Positions 8,897-18,450 of a DNA stretch of 64,000 nucleotides are shown piece by piece. The notes beneath the pieces were generated by a model, which worked only from the letters and a program-made list of their open reading frames with translations, was not told the DNA's origin and did not search any database. Source of the DNA: Chryseobacterium shigense (lineage in GTDB: Bacteria; Bacteroidota; Bacteroidia; Flavobacteriales; Weeksellaceae); contig NZ_JACHLC010000002.1 of the NCBI RefSeq assembly GCF_014207845.1, forward strand, positions 434,001-498,000. Direction: 5' to 3'. A program made the translations under genes and the position numbers. The number at the start of each line of letters is the position of its first letter. The stretch's first letter is position 1.

Positions 8897-11431
8897 TTAA
8901 GATTGAGAAGACTTCTCAGTCGTTTTTTTTGTTTTCGGAGCTTTTCCAACTAATGCATCTTTTGCATCATTAAGATCCAAAATCACGGTTTCTCCTTCAG
9001 ATAACTGCTTGTTTACGAGCATTTCTGCCAATAAGTCTTCAATATATTTCTGGATAGCACGTTTTAATGGTCTTGCACCGAAATCTTTATCCCATCCTTT
9101 TTCAGAAATAAAGTCTTTTGCCTCATCTGTTAGCTCTACTTTATAGCCTAATTTTTCAAGTCTGCCATAAAGTTTGTTCAGTTCAATATCAATAATTTTC
9201 TTGATATCATCCTGTACAAGAGAGTTGAAGATCACAATATCATCAATTCTGTTTAAGAACTCAGGAGCAAATGCTTTCTTAAGAGCGTTCTCAATAGTGC
9301 TTCTTGCTCTTGTGTCTGAAGTTGTTTTCTTTGCAGAAGTTCCAAATCCTACACCGTCTCCGAAATCCTTAAGATCTCTTGTTCCGATGTTTGAAGTAAG
9401 GATGATAATTGTATTTCTGAAATCAATTTTTCTTCCTAAACTGTCTGTAACGTGTCCTTCATCCAGGATCTGTAACAGGATATTGAATACATCAGGGTGA
9501 GCTTTTTCAATCTCATCCAGAAGAACCACAGCATAAGGCTTTCTTCTTACCGCTTCAGTTAACTGTCCGCCTTCTTCATATCCAACGTATCCCGGAGGCG
9601 CTCCAACTAATCTGGAAACTGCGAATTTCTCCATGTATTCACTCATGTCAATTCGGATCAGGGATTCATCGGACTCGAAAAGCTCTCTAGCCATTACTTT
9701 CGCAAGCTCGGTTTTACCAACTCCGGTTGTTCCTAAGAAAATGAATGTACCGATTGGGCGGTTCGGATCTTTAAGACCAGCTCTGTTTCTTTGAATTGCC
9801 TTAACAACTTTTTTCACAGCATCTTCCTGGCCGATTACTTTTCCGTTCAGCTTTTCGTCCATCTGAGCTAATTTATCAAGCTCATTTTTGCCGACTTTCG
9901 TTACCGGAACACCACTCATCATAGAAACCACTTCCGCTACATTTTCTTCCGTTACGGTTTCTTTCTTCTCTTTTACGTCTTTGTCCCACTTTTCCTGAGC
10001 TACATTCAGTTCCATTTGAAGACGTTCTTCTTCATCTTTAAGCTTTCTGGCTTCAAGGTAATCCTGAGCTTTTACAGCTTTCTGCTTCATTTCTTTGATA
10101 TCCTCGATTTTTTTCTCAAAATCAATGATTTCGGTTGGAACTTTCATGTTTTTAATATAAACACGGGAACCTGCCTCGTCCATGGCATCAATAGCCTTAT
10201 CCGGTAAGAAACGGTCCGTAATGTATCTCGATGTCAAATTGACACACGCCAGGATAGCTTCCGGAGTATACACTACATTATGATGCTCTTCGTACTTATC
10301 TTTAATCTGGTTCAGGATCTGGATCGTTTCATCAATGGAAGTAGGTTCCACCATTACTTTCTGGAATCTTCTTTCCAAAGCTCCGTCTTTCTCAATATAC
10401 TGACGGTATTCATCCAGGGTAGTAGCCCCGATGCATTGAATTTCACCTCTTGCCAAAGCTGGTTTGAACATATTGGAAGCATCTAAACTTCCTGTAGAAC
10501 TTCCTGCCCCTACAATGGTATGAAGCTCATCTATGAACAGGATTACATCTCTGTTTTTCTCCAGCTCGGTCATGATCGCTTTCATTCTTTCTTCAAACTG
10601 GCCACGGTATTTAGTTCCGGCAACTAAACTTGCCAGATCCAGCGTGATCACTCGTTTTCCGTAAAGAACCCTTGAAACTTTCTTCTGCTGAATTCTTAAA
10701 GCCAGTCCTTCTGCAATGGCAGATTTACCAACTCCGGGTTCACCGATAAGAAGTGGGTTGTTTTTCTTTCTTCTTGATAAAATCTGAGAAACTCTCTCAA
10801 TTTCTTTCTCACGCCCGATTACAGGGTCTAATTTTCCATCCCTTGCCAAAGAAGTCAAATCTCTGCCGAAGTTATCCAGGGTAGGAGTTTTGCTTTTTGC
10901 AGAGCCTAAATTTCCTGTAGGCTTTCTCATCTGCTCGAATTCCTCTCTTTCATCGTCATCATCATAAGCACTCATCTGTGGTGACTGCCCGGAATTTTTA
11001 AGCATGGTCTGGTACTCTTTTGAAACTCCTTCATAATCTATGTCGTAAGCTCCCAGAATATTTGAAGTAGGGTCCTCATATTTGTATAGAATGCCTAAAA
11101 GCAGGTGAACGGTATTAATTTCATTGCTTTTGTATTGTCTGCATTCCAGTTCAGCACGTTTGATTGCATGATCTGCCATCTTGGTGAAAGAAATATTAGT
11201 AACCTCCTCAGAAATAGGATTAAGACTTGCTGTATTTAGAGTTTCAATTTTTCTTCTGATTTGTGTTAAATCCGCATTAAGGTTTTGAAGGATTTCTTTT
11301 GCAGAGTTTTCTGTTTTTATAATACCTAAAAGTAGATGTTCTGTATTAAGAAATTCACTTTTGAGCCTTTTAGCTTCGCTTTTGCTTTGTTTGAACACCT
11401 GGCTCAAACCTTGTGAAAACTTATAATCCAT
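8897..11431 (-). CDS. clpC: ATP-dependent Clp protease ATP-binding subunit ClpC, 844 aa
   Basis: AAA+ unfoldase that feeds substrates to ClpP. Two Clp_N repeats occupy the first ~145 residues (FLNTEHLLLGIIKTEN and INTVHLLLGILYKYED). The first AAA module has Walker A GEPGVGKS and Walker B VILFIDELH. A UVR-like middle coiled coil (EARKLKDEEERLQMEL) follows, then the second AAA module with GTTGVGKT and VVLLDEIEKAH. I chose the ATG at 11431 (MDYKFSQGLSQVF), the usual ClpC N-terminus. An in-frame ATG at 11473 would add 14 atypical residues, and a near-consensus -7 sequence AATATTTG lies just upstream of it. Confidence 0.97.
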   Translation of the reverse strand: MDYKFSQGLSQVFKQSKSEAKRLKSEFLNTEHLLLGIIKTENSAKEILQNLNADLTQIRRKIETLNTASLNPISEEVTNISFTKMADHAIKRAELECRQYKSNEINTVHLLLGILYKYEDPTSNILGAYDIDYEGVSKEYQTMLKNSGQSPQMSAYDDDDEREEFEQMRKPTGNLGSAKSKTPTLDNFGRDLTSLARDGKLDPVIGREKEIERVSQILSRRKKNNPLLIGEPGVGKSAIAEGLALRIQQKKVSRVLYGKRVITLDLASLVAGTKYRGQFEERMKAIMTELEKNRDVILFIDELHTIVGAGSSTGSLDASNMFKPALARGEIQCIGATTLDEYRQYIEKDGALERRFQKVMVEPTSIDETIQILNQIKDKYEEHHNVVYTPEAILACVNLTSRYITDRFLPDKAIDAMDEAGSRVYIKNMKVPTEIIDFEKKIEDIKEMKQKAVKAQDYLEARKLKDEEERLQMELNVAQEKWDKDVKEKKETVTEENVAEVVSMMSGVPVTKVGKNELDKLAQMDEKLNGKVIGQEDAVKKVVKAIQRNRAGLKDPNRPIGTFIFLGTTGVGKTELAKVMARELFESDESLIRIDMSEYMEKFAVSRLVGAPPGYVGYEEGGQLTEAVRRKPYAVVLLDEIEKAHPDVFNILLQILDEGHVTDSLGRKIDFRNTIIILTSNIGTRDLKDFGDGVGFGTSAKKTTSDTRARSTIENALKKAFAPEFLNRIDDIVIFNSLVQDDIKKIIDIELNKLYGRLEKLGYKVELTDEAKDFISEKGWDKDFGARPLKRAIQKYIEDLLAEMLVNKQLSEGETVILDLNDAKDALVGKAPKTKKTTEKSSQS

Positions 11432-11582
11432 AATATATCTCATTAGAATAACGGCGGTGGTGCCATTATCCATTATCTAAATTACAAATATTTTACCAAA
11501 AATCAATTAATGACTTTATGGCAGAAAAAATTTTATTATCTTATTGAAAATGATTAAGTTTGTGATCCCTTAAAATTTCCCC

Positions 11583-11807
11583 ATGAATCCCGAAATTACT
11601 ACCTATATCGGTTATTCCGCATCAATATTTATAGTCCTCAGCTTTATACTGAAAGATATAAGAAAAATTAGAATAGTCAATATGATAGGCTGTATCTGCT
11701 TTGTCATTTATGGTATTTTTAATGGAATGCTCTGGCCTGTGATTATTCCAAACGGGTTAATTTGCTTTATTCAGGTTTATCATTTACTGGCTGGAAACAA
11801 AAAGTAA
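11583..11807 (+). CDS. YgjV/SemiSWEET-like small membrane protein, 74 aa
   Basis: Three hydrophobic segments in 74 residues, with IGYSASIFIVLSFILKDIRKIR and a final half-helix PNGLICFIQVYHLL. The pattern fits the bacterial YgjV (Imp-YgjV) family, related in shape to SemiSWEET transporters. The stop overlaps the next ATG by one base (TAATG), so it is probably co-translated with the glycosyltransferase gene. Substrate unknown. Confidence 0.72.
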   Translation: MNPEITTYIGYSASIFIVLSFILKDIRKIRIVNMIGCICFVIYGIFNGMLWPVIIPNGLICFIQVYHLLAGNKK

Positions 11808-12901
11808 TGAAGAAAAAAATAATTACATCTGCTTTCAGTAACCTGTATACAGACCAGCGTATCGAAAAGGTCTGCAGAACCTTACATGAGGCGGGATACC
11901 AGGTGGAACTTATTGGGAACGACTGGAAAGGAGCAGAACATATGGAGCGTCCTTATCCTTTTTCCAGGATACATTTATCTTCCGGGAATTTAAAAACAGG
12001 ATATTTCGAATTTAACTGGAAATTATACCATCAGCTAAAGGAAAAAGCAGATCAGAATACCATTCTTCATGCCAATGATGTTGATGCTTTGCTGCCCAAT
12101 TACCTTATTGCCAAGAAATTAAATATTCCTTTGGTTTTCGACAGTCATGAAATTTTTTCAGAAATGCCTGCAATTCAGGGCAAAATGTCACAAAAAATTT
12201 GGAGATACCTGGAAAAGAAGGTAATTCCCAATCTTAAATTCATGATTACGGCGAGCGGAAGCTATGCAAAATGGTTTCAGAAAAAATACGGAATTGACCC
12301 TGTTGTTATTCAGAATGCGCCAAAAAAACAAGATTTTACTATGGAAATCCCGGAGAACAATCCTAAAATATTTTTGTATCAGGGATCAATTAATCCTTTC
12401 CGGGGGATTGACAAGGCTATTCTGGCAATGCATCATCTGGATGGGGTAGTTTTTAAAATTGCAGGGGACGGACCAAGAAAAGATGAATATGAAGATCTTG
12501 TTAAAAAAGAAAAACTTGGCCATAAAGTACAGTTTCTTGGAAAATTAAAACCGGACGATCTAAGGAAGATAACGGTAACGGCAGATGTGGGAATGAGTAT
12601 CGAAGAAAACGGTGGAGAAAGCTACTTCTACTCACTTCCGAACAAGGTTTTAGATTGTATCCAGTCCCGCGTACCTTTGATACTGGCGAATCTTCCTGAG
12701 ATGCAGAACATCATGAACCAGTTTGATGTAGGGGAGATTGTTAAAGATCATCAGCCTGAAAATATTGCTGCTGCCGTGAAAAATGTTCTTGAAAAAGGAA
12801 GAAAAAACTACCAGCATGAACTTGAAAAGGCATCCGGTGCTTTCTGCTGGGAAAATGAAGAAATAAAACTATTGAAAGTTTTTGAAAAGGCATCAGAATA
12901 A
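11807..12901 (+). CDS. Glycosyltransferase, GT4-like (group 1), 364 aa
   Basis: Two Rossmann halves are visible. The N-terminal half contains LHANDVDALLPNYLIAKKL and VFDSHEIFSE. The C-terminal half has the nucleotide-sugar-binding features GSINPFRGIDKAI, IAGDGPRKDEYE and the motif SIEENGGESYFYSLPNKVLDC, with the Glu-x7-Glu-like region of retaining GT-B enzymes. Start set at 11807 (MKKKIITSAFSNLYTDQRIEK); a longer frame from 11762 overlaps the previous gene. Probably acts on cell-surface polysaccharide; acceptor unknown. Confidence 0.85.
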   Translation: MKKKIITSAFSNLYTDQRIEKVCRTLHEAGYQVELIGNDWKGAEHMERPYPFSRIHLSSGNLKTGYFEFNWKLYHQLKEKADQNTILHANDVDALLPNYLIAKKLNIPLVFDSHEIFSEMPAIQGKMSQKIWRYLEKKVIPNLKFMITASGSYAKWFQKKYGIDPVVIQNAPKKQDFTMEIPENNPKIFLYQGSINPFRGIDKAILAMHHLDGVVFKIAGDGPRKDEYEDLVKKEKLGHKVQFLGKLKPDDLRKITVTADVGMSIEENGGESYFYSLPNKVLDCIQSRVPLILANLPEMQNIMNQFDVGEIVKDHQPENIAAAVKNVLEKGRKNYQHELEKASGAFCWENEEIKLLKVFEKASE

Positions 12902-12920
12902 ATAATCTTTATAAAAATGA

Positions 12921-12928
12921 TATCTTTG
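12921..12928 (+). promoter_or_regulatory. -7 box of sufE promoter
   Basis: TATCTTTG, an exact match to TAnnTTTG, 21 nt upstream of the sufE start codon. Confidence 0.6.
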
Positions 12929-12949
12929 CATTAAAAATTTGTTAACAAA

Positions 12950-13369
12950 ATGACCATTAAACAAAAACAGCAGGAAATAATCGACGAGTTTGCATTTCTG
13001 GATGACTGGGAACAAAAATATGAGTATATTATTGATCTTGGAAAAGAACTGAAAGGACTTCCCGAAGACCGCAAAACCGATGATAATTTAATCAAAGGCT
13101 GTCAGAGTAAGGTATGGATTGATGCCGAATTCAAAGATGGTAAACTTTTTTTTAATGCAGATTCTGACGGGATTCTTCCTAAAGGAATCGTTTCTCTTTT
13201 AGTGAGCATTTACAGTGGTCACTCTACCCAGGAAATCTTAGATTCTGATTTTGAATTTATTTCAGAGATCGGACTTCAGGAGTTTCTTTCACCATCCAGG
13301 GCAAATGGCTTGATGGCGATGACAAAACAAATTAAATTTTACGCAGTTGCCTATCAGCTAAAATCGTAG
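12950..13369 (+). CDS. sufE: Cysteine desulfuration protein SufE, 139 aa
   Basis: Accepts persulfide sulfur from the SufS cysteine desulfurase for Fe-S cluster assembly. The family pattern is clear: FAFLDDWEQKYEYIIDLG near the N-terminus, then the active cysteine in NLIKGCQSKVWI (Cys51), and SPSRANGLMAM near the C-terminus. Length is typical. The next gene, a GT9 glycosyltransferase, begins 2 bp after its stop. No other suf genes are in the window. Confidence 0.95.
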   Translation: MTIKQKQQEIIDEFAFLDDWEQKYEYIIDLGKELKGLPEDRKTDDNLIKGCQSKVWIDAEFKDGKLFFNADSDGILPKGIVSLLVSIYSGHSTQEILDSDFEFISEIGLQEFLSPSRANGLMAMTKQIKFYAVAYQLKS

Positions 13370-13371
13370 CC

Positions 13372-14343
13372 GTGACCAGAATTCTAGCATATCGTTTTTC
13401 TGCTTTTGGCGATGTCGCGATGACGGCGCCTGTTTTTAGGGAATTTCTGGAACAGAATCCGGATGTGGAAATCGTTATGGTTTCCAGAAAGAATTTTGAG
13501 GGTTTATTTGCTGATATTCCGAATGTTACATTTAAAGGAATCAACCTTGATGATTATAAAGGTGTCTTTGGATTGAGAAGGCTTGCCAATGAACTGGCCA
13601 AAGAATTTAATCCTGATCTTGTAGCTAATCTTCATGATGTAATCAGAACCAAAATCCTGGACAGAATTTTGAGAAGGAAAGGATTTAAAGTTTTTAAAAT
13701 CAACAAAGGTAAAGAAGAAAAAGAAGAACTTACAGATGTCTGGAACCTGAATAAAGTTCAGCTAAAAAAAACCGTTGAGCGTTATGCAGATGTTTTCCGT
13801 GCCATGGGGTTTCAAGTAGAGCTTTCTCATAGGCTCAGACCGGTTCCGGGAGTGAAATCAGGAATAGGACTGGCTCCTTTTGCACAGCATAAAGGAAAAA
13901 TGCTTCCCCTGGAAAAATCCTACGAACTGGCAAAAATCCTGGCTCAGAATCACACTGTATATTTCTTTGGAGGAGGTAAAAAAGAAACGGAGACCCTTGA
14001 AAAATGGGAAAATGAGATTCCTAATACGAAAAGCCTTTCAGGAAAATTAAACCTTTCAGAAGAACTTCAGAAGATCTCCGGACTGGAGCTTATGATCTCT
14101 ATGGATTCTGCCAATATGCACCTCGCAAGTCTTATGGGAACCAGGTGTATATCCGTTTGGGGTGCAACTCATCCTTATGCGGGATTTCTGGGCTTCGGGC
14201 AGAGTGAAAGTGATGTTATACAGGTGAAGGATCTTACCTGCAGACCTTGCTCTGTTTTTGGGGATAAAGAATGCTATCGTGGCGATTGGGCCTGTCTTGA
14301 GGAACTTAATGTTCAGAAAATAGTGAAAGCTGTTAATTCCTGA
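13372..14343 (+). CDS. Glycosyltransferase family 9 (heptosyltransferase-like), 323 aa
   Basis: GT9 fold. The N-terminus RILAYRFSAFGDVAMTAPVFR matches the usual 'R.sa.GDv..t.P' start, with a central TKSLSGKLNLSEEL. The C-terminal block LMISMDSANMHLASLMGTRCISVWGATHPYAGF contains the conserved D(S/T)xxxHxA segment. Family members transfer heptose or other sugars to lipopolysaccharide core. The reading starts at GTG 13372 with no stop between it and sufE. The 3' end overlaps the convergent glycosyltransferase gene by 11 bp. Confidence 0.9.
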   Translation: MTRILAYRFSAFGDVAMTAPVFREFLEQNPDVEIVMVSRKNFEGLFADIPNVTFKGINLDDYKGVFGLRRLANELAKEFNPDLVANLHDVIRTKILDRILRRKGFKVFKINKGKEEKEELTDVWNLNKVQLKKTVERYADVFRAMGFQVELSHRLRPVPGVKSGIGLAPFAQHKGKMLPLEKSYELAKILAQNHTVYFFGGGKKETETLEKWENEIPNTKSLSGKLNLSEELQKISGLELMISMDSANMHLASLMGTRCISVWGATHPYAGFLGFGQSESDVIQVKDLTCRPCSVFGDKECYRGDWACLEELNVQKIVKAVNS

Positions 14344-15454
14344 AAATAATTTTACTTATTTCCTCCGCGTTGGCATTATCTGAATAATTTTTTTCTAAAA
14401 CTTCTTTTCTGGTTTCGTATTCATTATAATCCTGTGATGCAGTTTCATTGATCAGCTGGCGGATTTCATTCGATGTTGTTCCAAAATGGCATAAACCCAT
14501 CAGCGTTTTGTCGTCAGTAATATTCTGATTTACAATTATATATCTGCTATTGTATAATGCGTTGAACAGCTTTACCTTCGTGCCTGAATTCTGGTAGGAG
14601 AGAAGGATATTGGCATGGGCGTTTTCAAAGAGTTTATTAAGATTTTCACTTGTTTCAATGGGAACGATACTTATATTTTCAATGCTTTTGATTTTCTTTT
14701 TTAAATCTTCACCAGCACGGTCAGAGGCCACTACAAGTTTATGCCGGGGAAGAGTTTTGAAGATATTGATCGTTTCCTCCAATGCTCTTTTATTGTCTGA
14801 AATACTTAAATCACCATGAAAAAGAAAATAATTCCCTTTTTTATCCAAATGTTTCACAGATTTATTACCATGGAAAATATGGATAAGATGCGCATTTTTT
14901 GAATAAGATTCCACATCATGGAATTCTTTTTCAGAAAGGCAGAATACACCTTCAAATTCTTTTAAAATTCTTTTCTGGTAACCGGAAAATTTTAAAGACT
15001 CTATTTTGTAGATAATCTTTTTGAAAATATTTTTTTCTGAGGAAGAAAGCCCTTTATAGTATTCAAATTCATTATTATGATACCGGAGATAAAGCTTTTG
15101 GTCTTTATTTTTTAATCTGCTGATAATCTGGGTTGTTTGCAGTCCTTCAAACAATATCGGAGCTTTTATAGTCTTCAAGTTTTCAAAAAGATCATCGGAA
15201 GTTCTTATGGCTGCAGCAAAAGGAACAGAGGAAAAATAATAGAAAGGATTCTTCTTTTTTTTGTAAAAGAAAACGTTTTCTGTAATACTTTCAATTTCCT
15301 GATCAATAGTTTCCGGAATATGGTCTACAAAACAGTGAAGATGGATTTTTATACCGATGTCTGCTAATGCCCTGATTTTATAATAAACATCAATAATACC
15401 GCCGTAAGAGGGAGGATAAGGATAATTGAATGATATAAGATGAAGTTCCTTCAA
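14333..15454 (-). CDS. Glycosyltransferase, GT-B type, 373 aa
   Basis: N-terminal half with LISFNYPYPPSYGGIIDVYYKI and an acceptor-domain Rossmann fold. The C-terminal half has YFLFHGDLSISDNKRALEE, KLVVASDRAGEDLKKKI and a nucleotide-site region LLSYQNSGTKVKLFNALYNSRYIIVN. The N-terminal GGI loop and the GTKVKLFNAL segment fit group-1 glycosyltransferases that act on surface glycans. It faces the GT9 gene and overlaps its end by 11 bp. The specific sugar cannot be told. Confidence 0.83.
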   Translation of the reverse strand: MKELHLISFNYPYPPSYGGIIDVYYKIRALADIGIKIHLHCFVDHIPETIDQEIESITENVFFYKKKKNPFYYFSSVPFAAAIRTSDDLFENLKTIKAPILFEGLQTTQIISRLKNKDQKLYLRYHNNEFEYYKGLSSSEKNIFKKIIYKIESLKFSGYQKRILKEFEGVFCLSEKEFHDVESYSKNAHLIHIFHGNKSVKHLDKKGNYFLFHGDLSISDNKRALEETINIFKTLPRHKLVVASDRAGEDLKKKIKSIENISIVPIETSENLNKLFENAHANILLSYQNSGTKVKLFNALYNSRYIIVNQNITDDKTLMGLCHFGTTSNEIRQLINETASQDYNEYETRKEVLEKNYSDNANAEEISKIIFRN

Positions 15455-15511
15455 AAATGGAGTATTTAAGGCTGTGAAAATACAAAGATAAGAATATCAC
15501 GATGGTTTAAA

Positions 15512-15543
15512 TAAAAAAGATCTCTCAATTTCCTGAGAGATCT
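15512..15543 (-). terminator. Rho-independent terminator after the tRNA pair
   Basis: The inverted repeat AGATCTCTCA/TGAGAGATCT at 15518-15543 is followed, on the - strand, by TTTTTTAT. It ends the tandem tRNA-Val transcript. Confidence 0.85.
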
Positions 15544-15546
15544 TTG

Positions 15547-15621
15547 TGGGTCCTGAGGGATTCGAACCCCCGACCCTCTGGGTGTAAACCAGATGCTCTG
15601 AACCAACTGAGCTAAGAACCC
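15547..15621 (-). tRNA. tRNA-Val (anticodon TAC), copy 2
   Basis: Full cloverleaf on the - strand. The acceptor stem GGGTTCT/AGGACCC, D arm GCTC/GAGC, anticodon loop TTTACAC (anticodon TAC, stem TCTGG/CCAGA) and T arm with TTCGAAT are all present. CCA is not fully encoded. Identical in sequence to the copy at 15655-15729, 33 nt upstream. Confidence 0.96.
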
Positions 15622-15654
15622 GAATTTTTTTGAAAGGTTTCGTTTCCTTTTCTG

Positions 15655-15729
15655 TGGGTCCTGAGGGATTCGAACCCCCGACCCTCTGGGTGTAAACCAG
15701 ATGCTCTGAACCAACTGAGCTAAGAACCC
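15655..15729 (-). tRNA. tRNA-Val (anticodon TAC), copy 1
   Basis: Same cloverleaf and anticodon TAC as the copy at 15547-15621. Being upstream on the - strand, it is transcribed first. The two copies share one terminator. Confidence 0.96.
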
Positions 15730-15771
15730 TCTATACTTGTATTCTCGTTTAGAGTGGTGCAAATATACGAC

Positions 15772-17016
15772 TTATTCGGAAATCTCCAAATTTTTTTCTA
15801 AAAATTCTCCCACGACAAAATTACTTCCGCCGATAAAAATCATTTCTTCTTTTGTACATTGCTCTTTTGCAGAAAGATACGCTTCCTGTACCGAATTGAA
15901 AATTTTATAAGAAATTTTTGCCTCCTGTAAAAGATTTTCATAGTCTTTGGGATGCCTTCCCCGGTTAATGGACGGCTTTGCAAAATAAAACTCTGAATTT
16001 TCAGGAAGGAGAGTCATTACTTCATCTATTTTTTTATCATTCACAAACCCCAAAATAACATGTTTATGTTTGTCAATGGAATTCAGCTGGGAAAATACAT
16101 ACTCCAATCCTGCCTGGTTGTGGCCGGTATCACAGATGGTAAGAGGATCTTTTGAAAATTCAAACCATCGTCCGATAAATCCGGTGTTCCGGTGTACATA
16201 TAATAACCCCTGTTTAATATTTTCTTCAGAAATATCAACATTCAGTTTTTTTAATTCTTCTGCCAGGGCAAGCACAACACGGATATTTTTTGTCTGATAA
16301 TTTCCTTTGAGATCGGAGCCCAGATCAGATTTTACCATTGTGGAATCAATGAAAGGAGCTTTTTCTTTTTCAGCTTTCTGCCGGATGATATTTTTAACAG
16401 CTTCATTCTCATCTCCTGAAATAATGGGAATTCCATTTTTAACAATTCCTGCTTTTTCTGCAGCAATTTCTTCAATCGTATCACCTAAAATATTCTGGTG
16501 GTCTAGCTGTACATTCGTGATGGCAGCAACCAGAGGTTTAATGATATTTGTTGAATCCAGCCTTCCGCCAAGTCCTACCTCAATAATAGCGAAATCTACC
16601 TTCTGCTGGTAGAAATATTCAAAAGCCATGATAGTTGTAAATTCAAAAAAAGAAGGGAGGATATCTTCAGGTAACGTTTTCAGCTGCTGGATAAAATTAT
16701 AAACAAACTCTTTACTGCAGTTTTTACCGTTTACTTTGATACGTTCCGTAAAATCTATAAGATGGGGAGAGTTGTACAGGCCTACTTTATATCCTGCTTC
16801 CTGAAGAACAGAGGCCAGCATATTGCTTGAAGATCCTTTTCCGTTCGTACCCCCGATATGGATACATTTTATCTTCTCCTGTGGGTTTCCGAAGAAAGCA
16901 CATAGCCTGGTGATGTTATCCAATCCCGGTTTATAGGCTTTAATGCCATCAATTTGATAATTGGGAGCCTGTACGAAAAGCCAGTCGACAGATTCCTGAT
17001 ATTGTTCGGTTGTCAT
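15772..17016 (-). CDS. folC: Folylpolyglutamate synthase/dihydrofolate synthase FolC, 414 aa
   Basis: Mur-ligase-family enzyme that adds glutamate to dihydropteroate and to folates, using ATP. The P-loop GGTNGKGSS lies at residues 55-63. It is followed by the omega-loop region YNSPHLIDFTERIKVNG, the central VEVGLGGRLDSTN and the C-terminal ligase domain containing CDTGHNQAGL. All are hallmarks of FolC. Single gene, upstream of the tRNA pair on the same strand and divergent from the TolC-like gene. Confidence 0.95.
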   Translation of the reverse strand: MTTEQYQESVDWLFVQAPNYQIDGIKAYKPGLDNITRLCAFFGNPQEKIKCIHIGGTNGKGSSSNMLASVLQEAGYKVGLYNSPHLIDFTERIKVNGKNCSKEFVYNFIQQLKTLPEDILPSFFEFTTIMAFEYFYQQKVDFAIIEVGLGGRLDSTNIIKPLVAAITNVQLDHQNILGDTIEEIAAEKAGIVKNGIPIISGDENEAVKNIIRQKAEKEKAPFIDSTMVKSDLGSDLKGNYQTKNIRVVLALAEELKKLNVDISEENIKQGLLYVHRNTGFIGRWFEFSKDPLTICDTGHNQAGLEYVFSQLNSIDKHKHVILGFVNDKKIDEVMTLLPENSEFYFAKPSINRGRHPKDYENLLQEAKISYKIFNSVQEAYLSAKEQCTKEEMIFIGGSNFVVGEFLEKNLEISE

Positions 17017-17079
17017 GACACAAAATTCTCAAAAGTTTTATTAAAATGAAACAATAATTTTTTTAAACTGTAACTTTTT

Positions 17080-17087
17080 TATATTTG
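17080..17087 (+). promoter_or_regulatory. -7 box of TolC-like gene promoter
   Basis: TATATTTG, matching TAnnTTTG, 27 nt upstream of the chosen start codon at 17115. This supports the shorter start, because the ATG at 17085 lies inside this box. Confidence 0.65.
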
Positions 17088-17114
17088 ACTCGTCTAATTG
17101 GGAAAATTATTAAT

Positions 17115-18449
17115 ATGAAAAAAGTTTGGATTATCGTTTTTGGATTAAGTTGTCTGGGACTAAGCGCTCAGAAAAAATGGTCCTTAAGAGAATGTGTAGA
17201 CTATGCTGTAGAGCATAATCTTCAGGTTATCCAAAATCAATATTCTAAACAAATTCAGGACTCTAACCTTAAAATGGCTAAGAAAGAATACCTGCCGTCC
17301 GTATCTGCAGGAATGTCTAATTCTGTAAGTTTTGGACAGCTTTCTCTGGGAACCGGAAGTATCAGGAATGATAGATTCAGCAACAGTGCTAATGTGGGAG
17401 CAGATATCCTGGTTTATAACAACGGCAGATTAGAAAAAAATATCAGAAAAATACAATTTGATGTAGAAGCCAGTCAATATGACATAGAAACCATTAAGAA
17501 TGATATTTCCCTCCAGATTGCACAGCAATATCTTACAGTTCTTCTGAACAAAGAAATCGTTAAGATCTCCCAGAGCGCGGTAGAAAATGCACAAAAACAA
17601 TATGACAGGGCAAAAATAACCACTCAGGTAGGAACTACTGCACAGACCATTCTTGCTGAAGCGGAGGCTGCTCTTGCAAGAGAAAAGCAAAACCTGAAAA
17701 CAGCAGAAATTAATGTGGGAAGAGCTTTATTTGCTATTGCCCAGCTTCTTCAGCTTTCGGATTACAAAGGATTTGATGTGGAAGATGTAACTGTTTCTGA
17801 GACATTACCTGCCCAATTAAAATCGGTTGATGATGTGCTTACCACAGCTTATGAGAACCAGCCACAAATAAAGGCCGCAGAAAGCAGAATAAAATCAGCA
17901 GAAGCTCAGACGGAAGTTACCAAAACCGGATTTTGGCCGACATTAACTGCCAACGCCGGTCTTTCTTCCTTCTACAATAATCTGTTGAATAGCCGGGGTA
18001 ATGGGACTTCCAGTACAGATCAAATCGGGTTTTTCCAGCAGTATAAAGATAATTTCGGACAGAATGTAGGACTTTCCCTGAATATTCCAATTTTTAACAA
18101 AGGAATTACCAGGCTGCAGGTAGAACAGTCCGTAATTAACCAAAGTGTTGCAAAAAATACACTCGAACAGCAGAAAAATGCAGTGAGACAAAATGTACAG
18201 AAAGCCCAGTTTGATGTGGATGCCAATTATGAAACTTTCCTTTCGGCAGTAGAGACGGAGAAAAGTACTAGGCTGGCTCTGGAATTTGCAGATAAAAGCT
18301 ATGCAGCAGGAAGATCCACAATTTATGATGTGAATGTAGCAAGGAATAACTACGCCAACGCACAGGGATCGGTTGCGCAGGCAAAATACAATTATCTTTT
18401 CAGTCTTAAACTGCTGAATTTCTATTCAGGAATTCCATTAACTTTGTAA
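17115..18449 (+). CDS. TolC-family outer-membrane efflux protein, 444 aa
   Basis: Outer-membrane channel of the OEP family, normally the exit duct of RND or ABC export systems. A signal peptide (MKKVWIIVFGLSCLGLSAQ) is followed by WSLRECVDYAVEHNLQV, the standard opening of Bacteroidota TolC proteins. Two long helical repeats follow (residues about 25-225 and 240-444), with typical NxAQ/AxA periodicity. No membrane-fusion or pump gene is adjacent; the next gene encodes a SprT-like protein 1 bp later. Start at 17115 chosen because of the signal peptide and the -7 box. Confidence 0.92.
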   Translation: MKKVWIIVFGLSCLGLSAQKKWSLRECVDYAVEHNLQVIQNQYSKQIQDSNLKMAKKEYLPSVSAGMSNSVSFGQLSLGTGSIRNDRFSNSANVGADILVYNNGRLEKNIRKIQFDVEASQYDIETIKNDISLQIAQQYLTVLLNKEIVKISQSAVENAQKQYDRAKITTQVGTTAQTILAEAEAALAREKQNLKTAEINVGRALFAIAQLLQLSDYKGFDVEDVTVSETLPAQLKSVDDVLTTAYENQPQIKAAESRIKSAEAQTEVTKTGFWPTLTANAGLSSFYNNLLNSRGNGTSSTDQIGFFQQYKDNFGQNVGLSLNIPIFNKGITRLQVEQSVINQSVAKNTLEQQKNAVRQNVQKAQFDVDANYETFLSAVETEKSTRLALEFADKSYAAGRSTIYDVNVARNNYANAQGSVAQAKYNYLFSLKLLNFYSGIPLTL

Positions 18450-18450
18450 A

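Noticed and set aside
15466..15762. 98-aa frame across the two tRNA genes on the - strand
   Set aside because: It translates the tRNA sequence twice (repeated AQLVQSIWFTPRGSG) and has no protein features.
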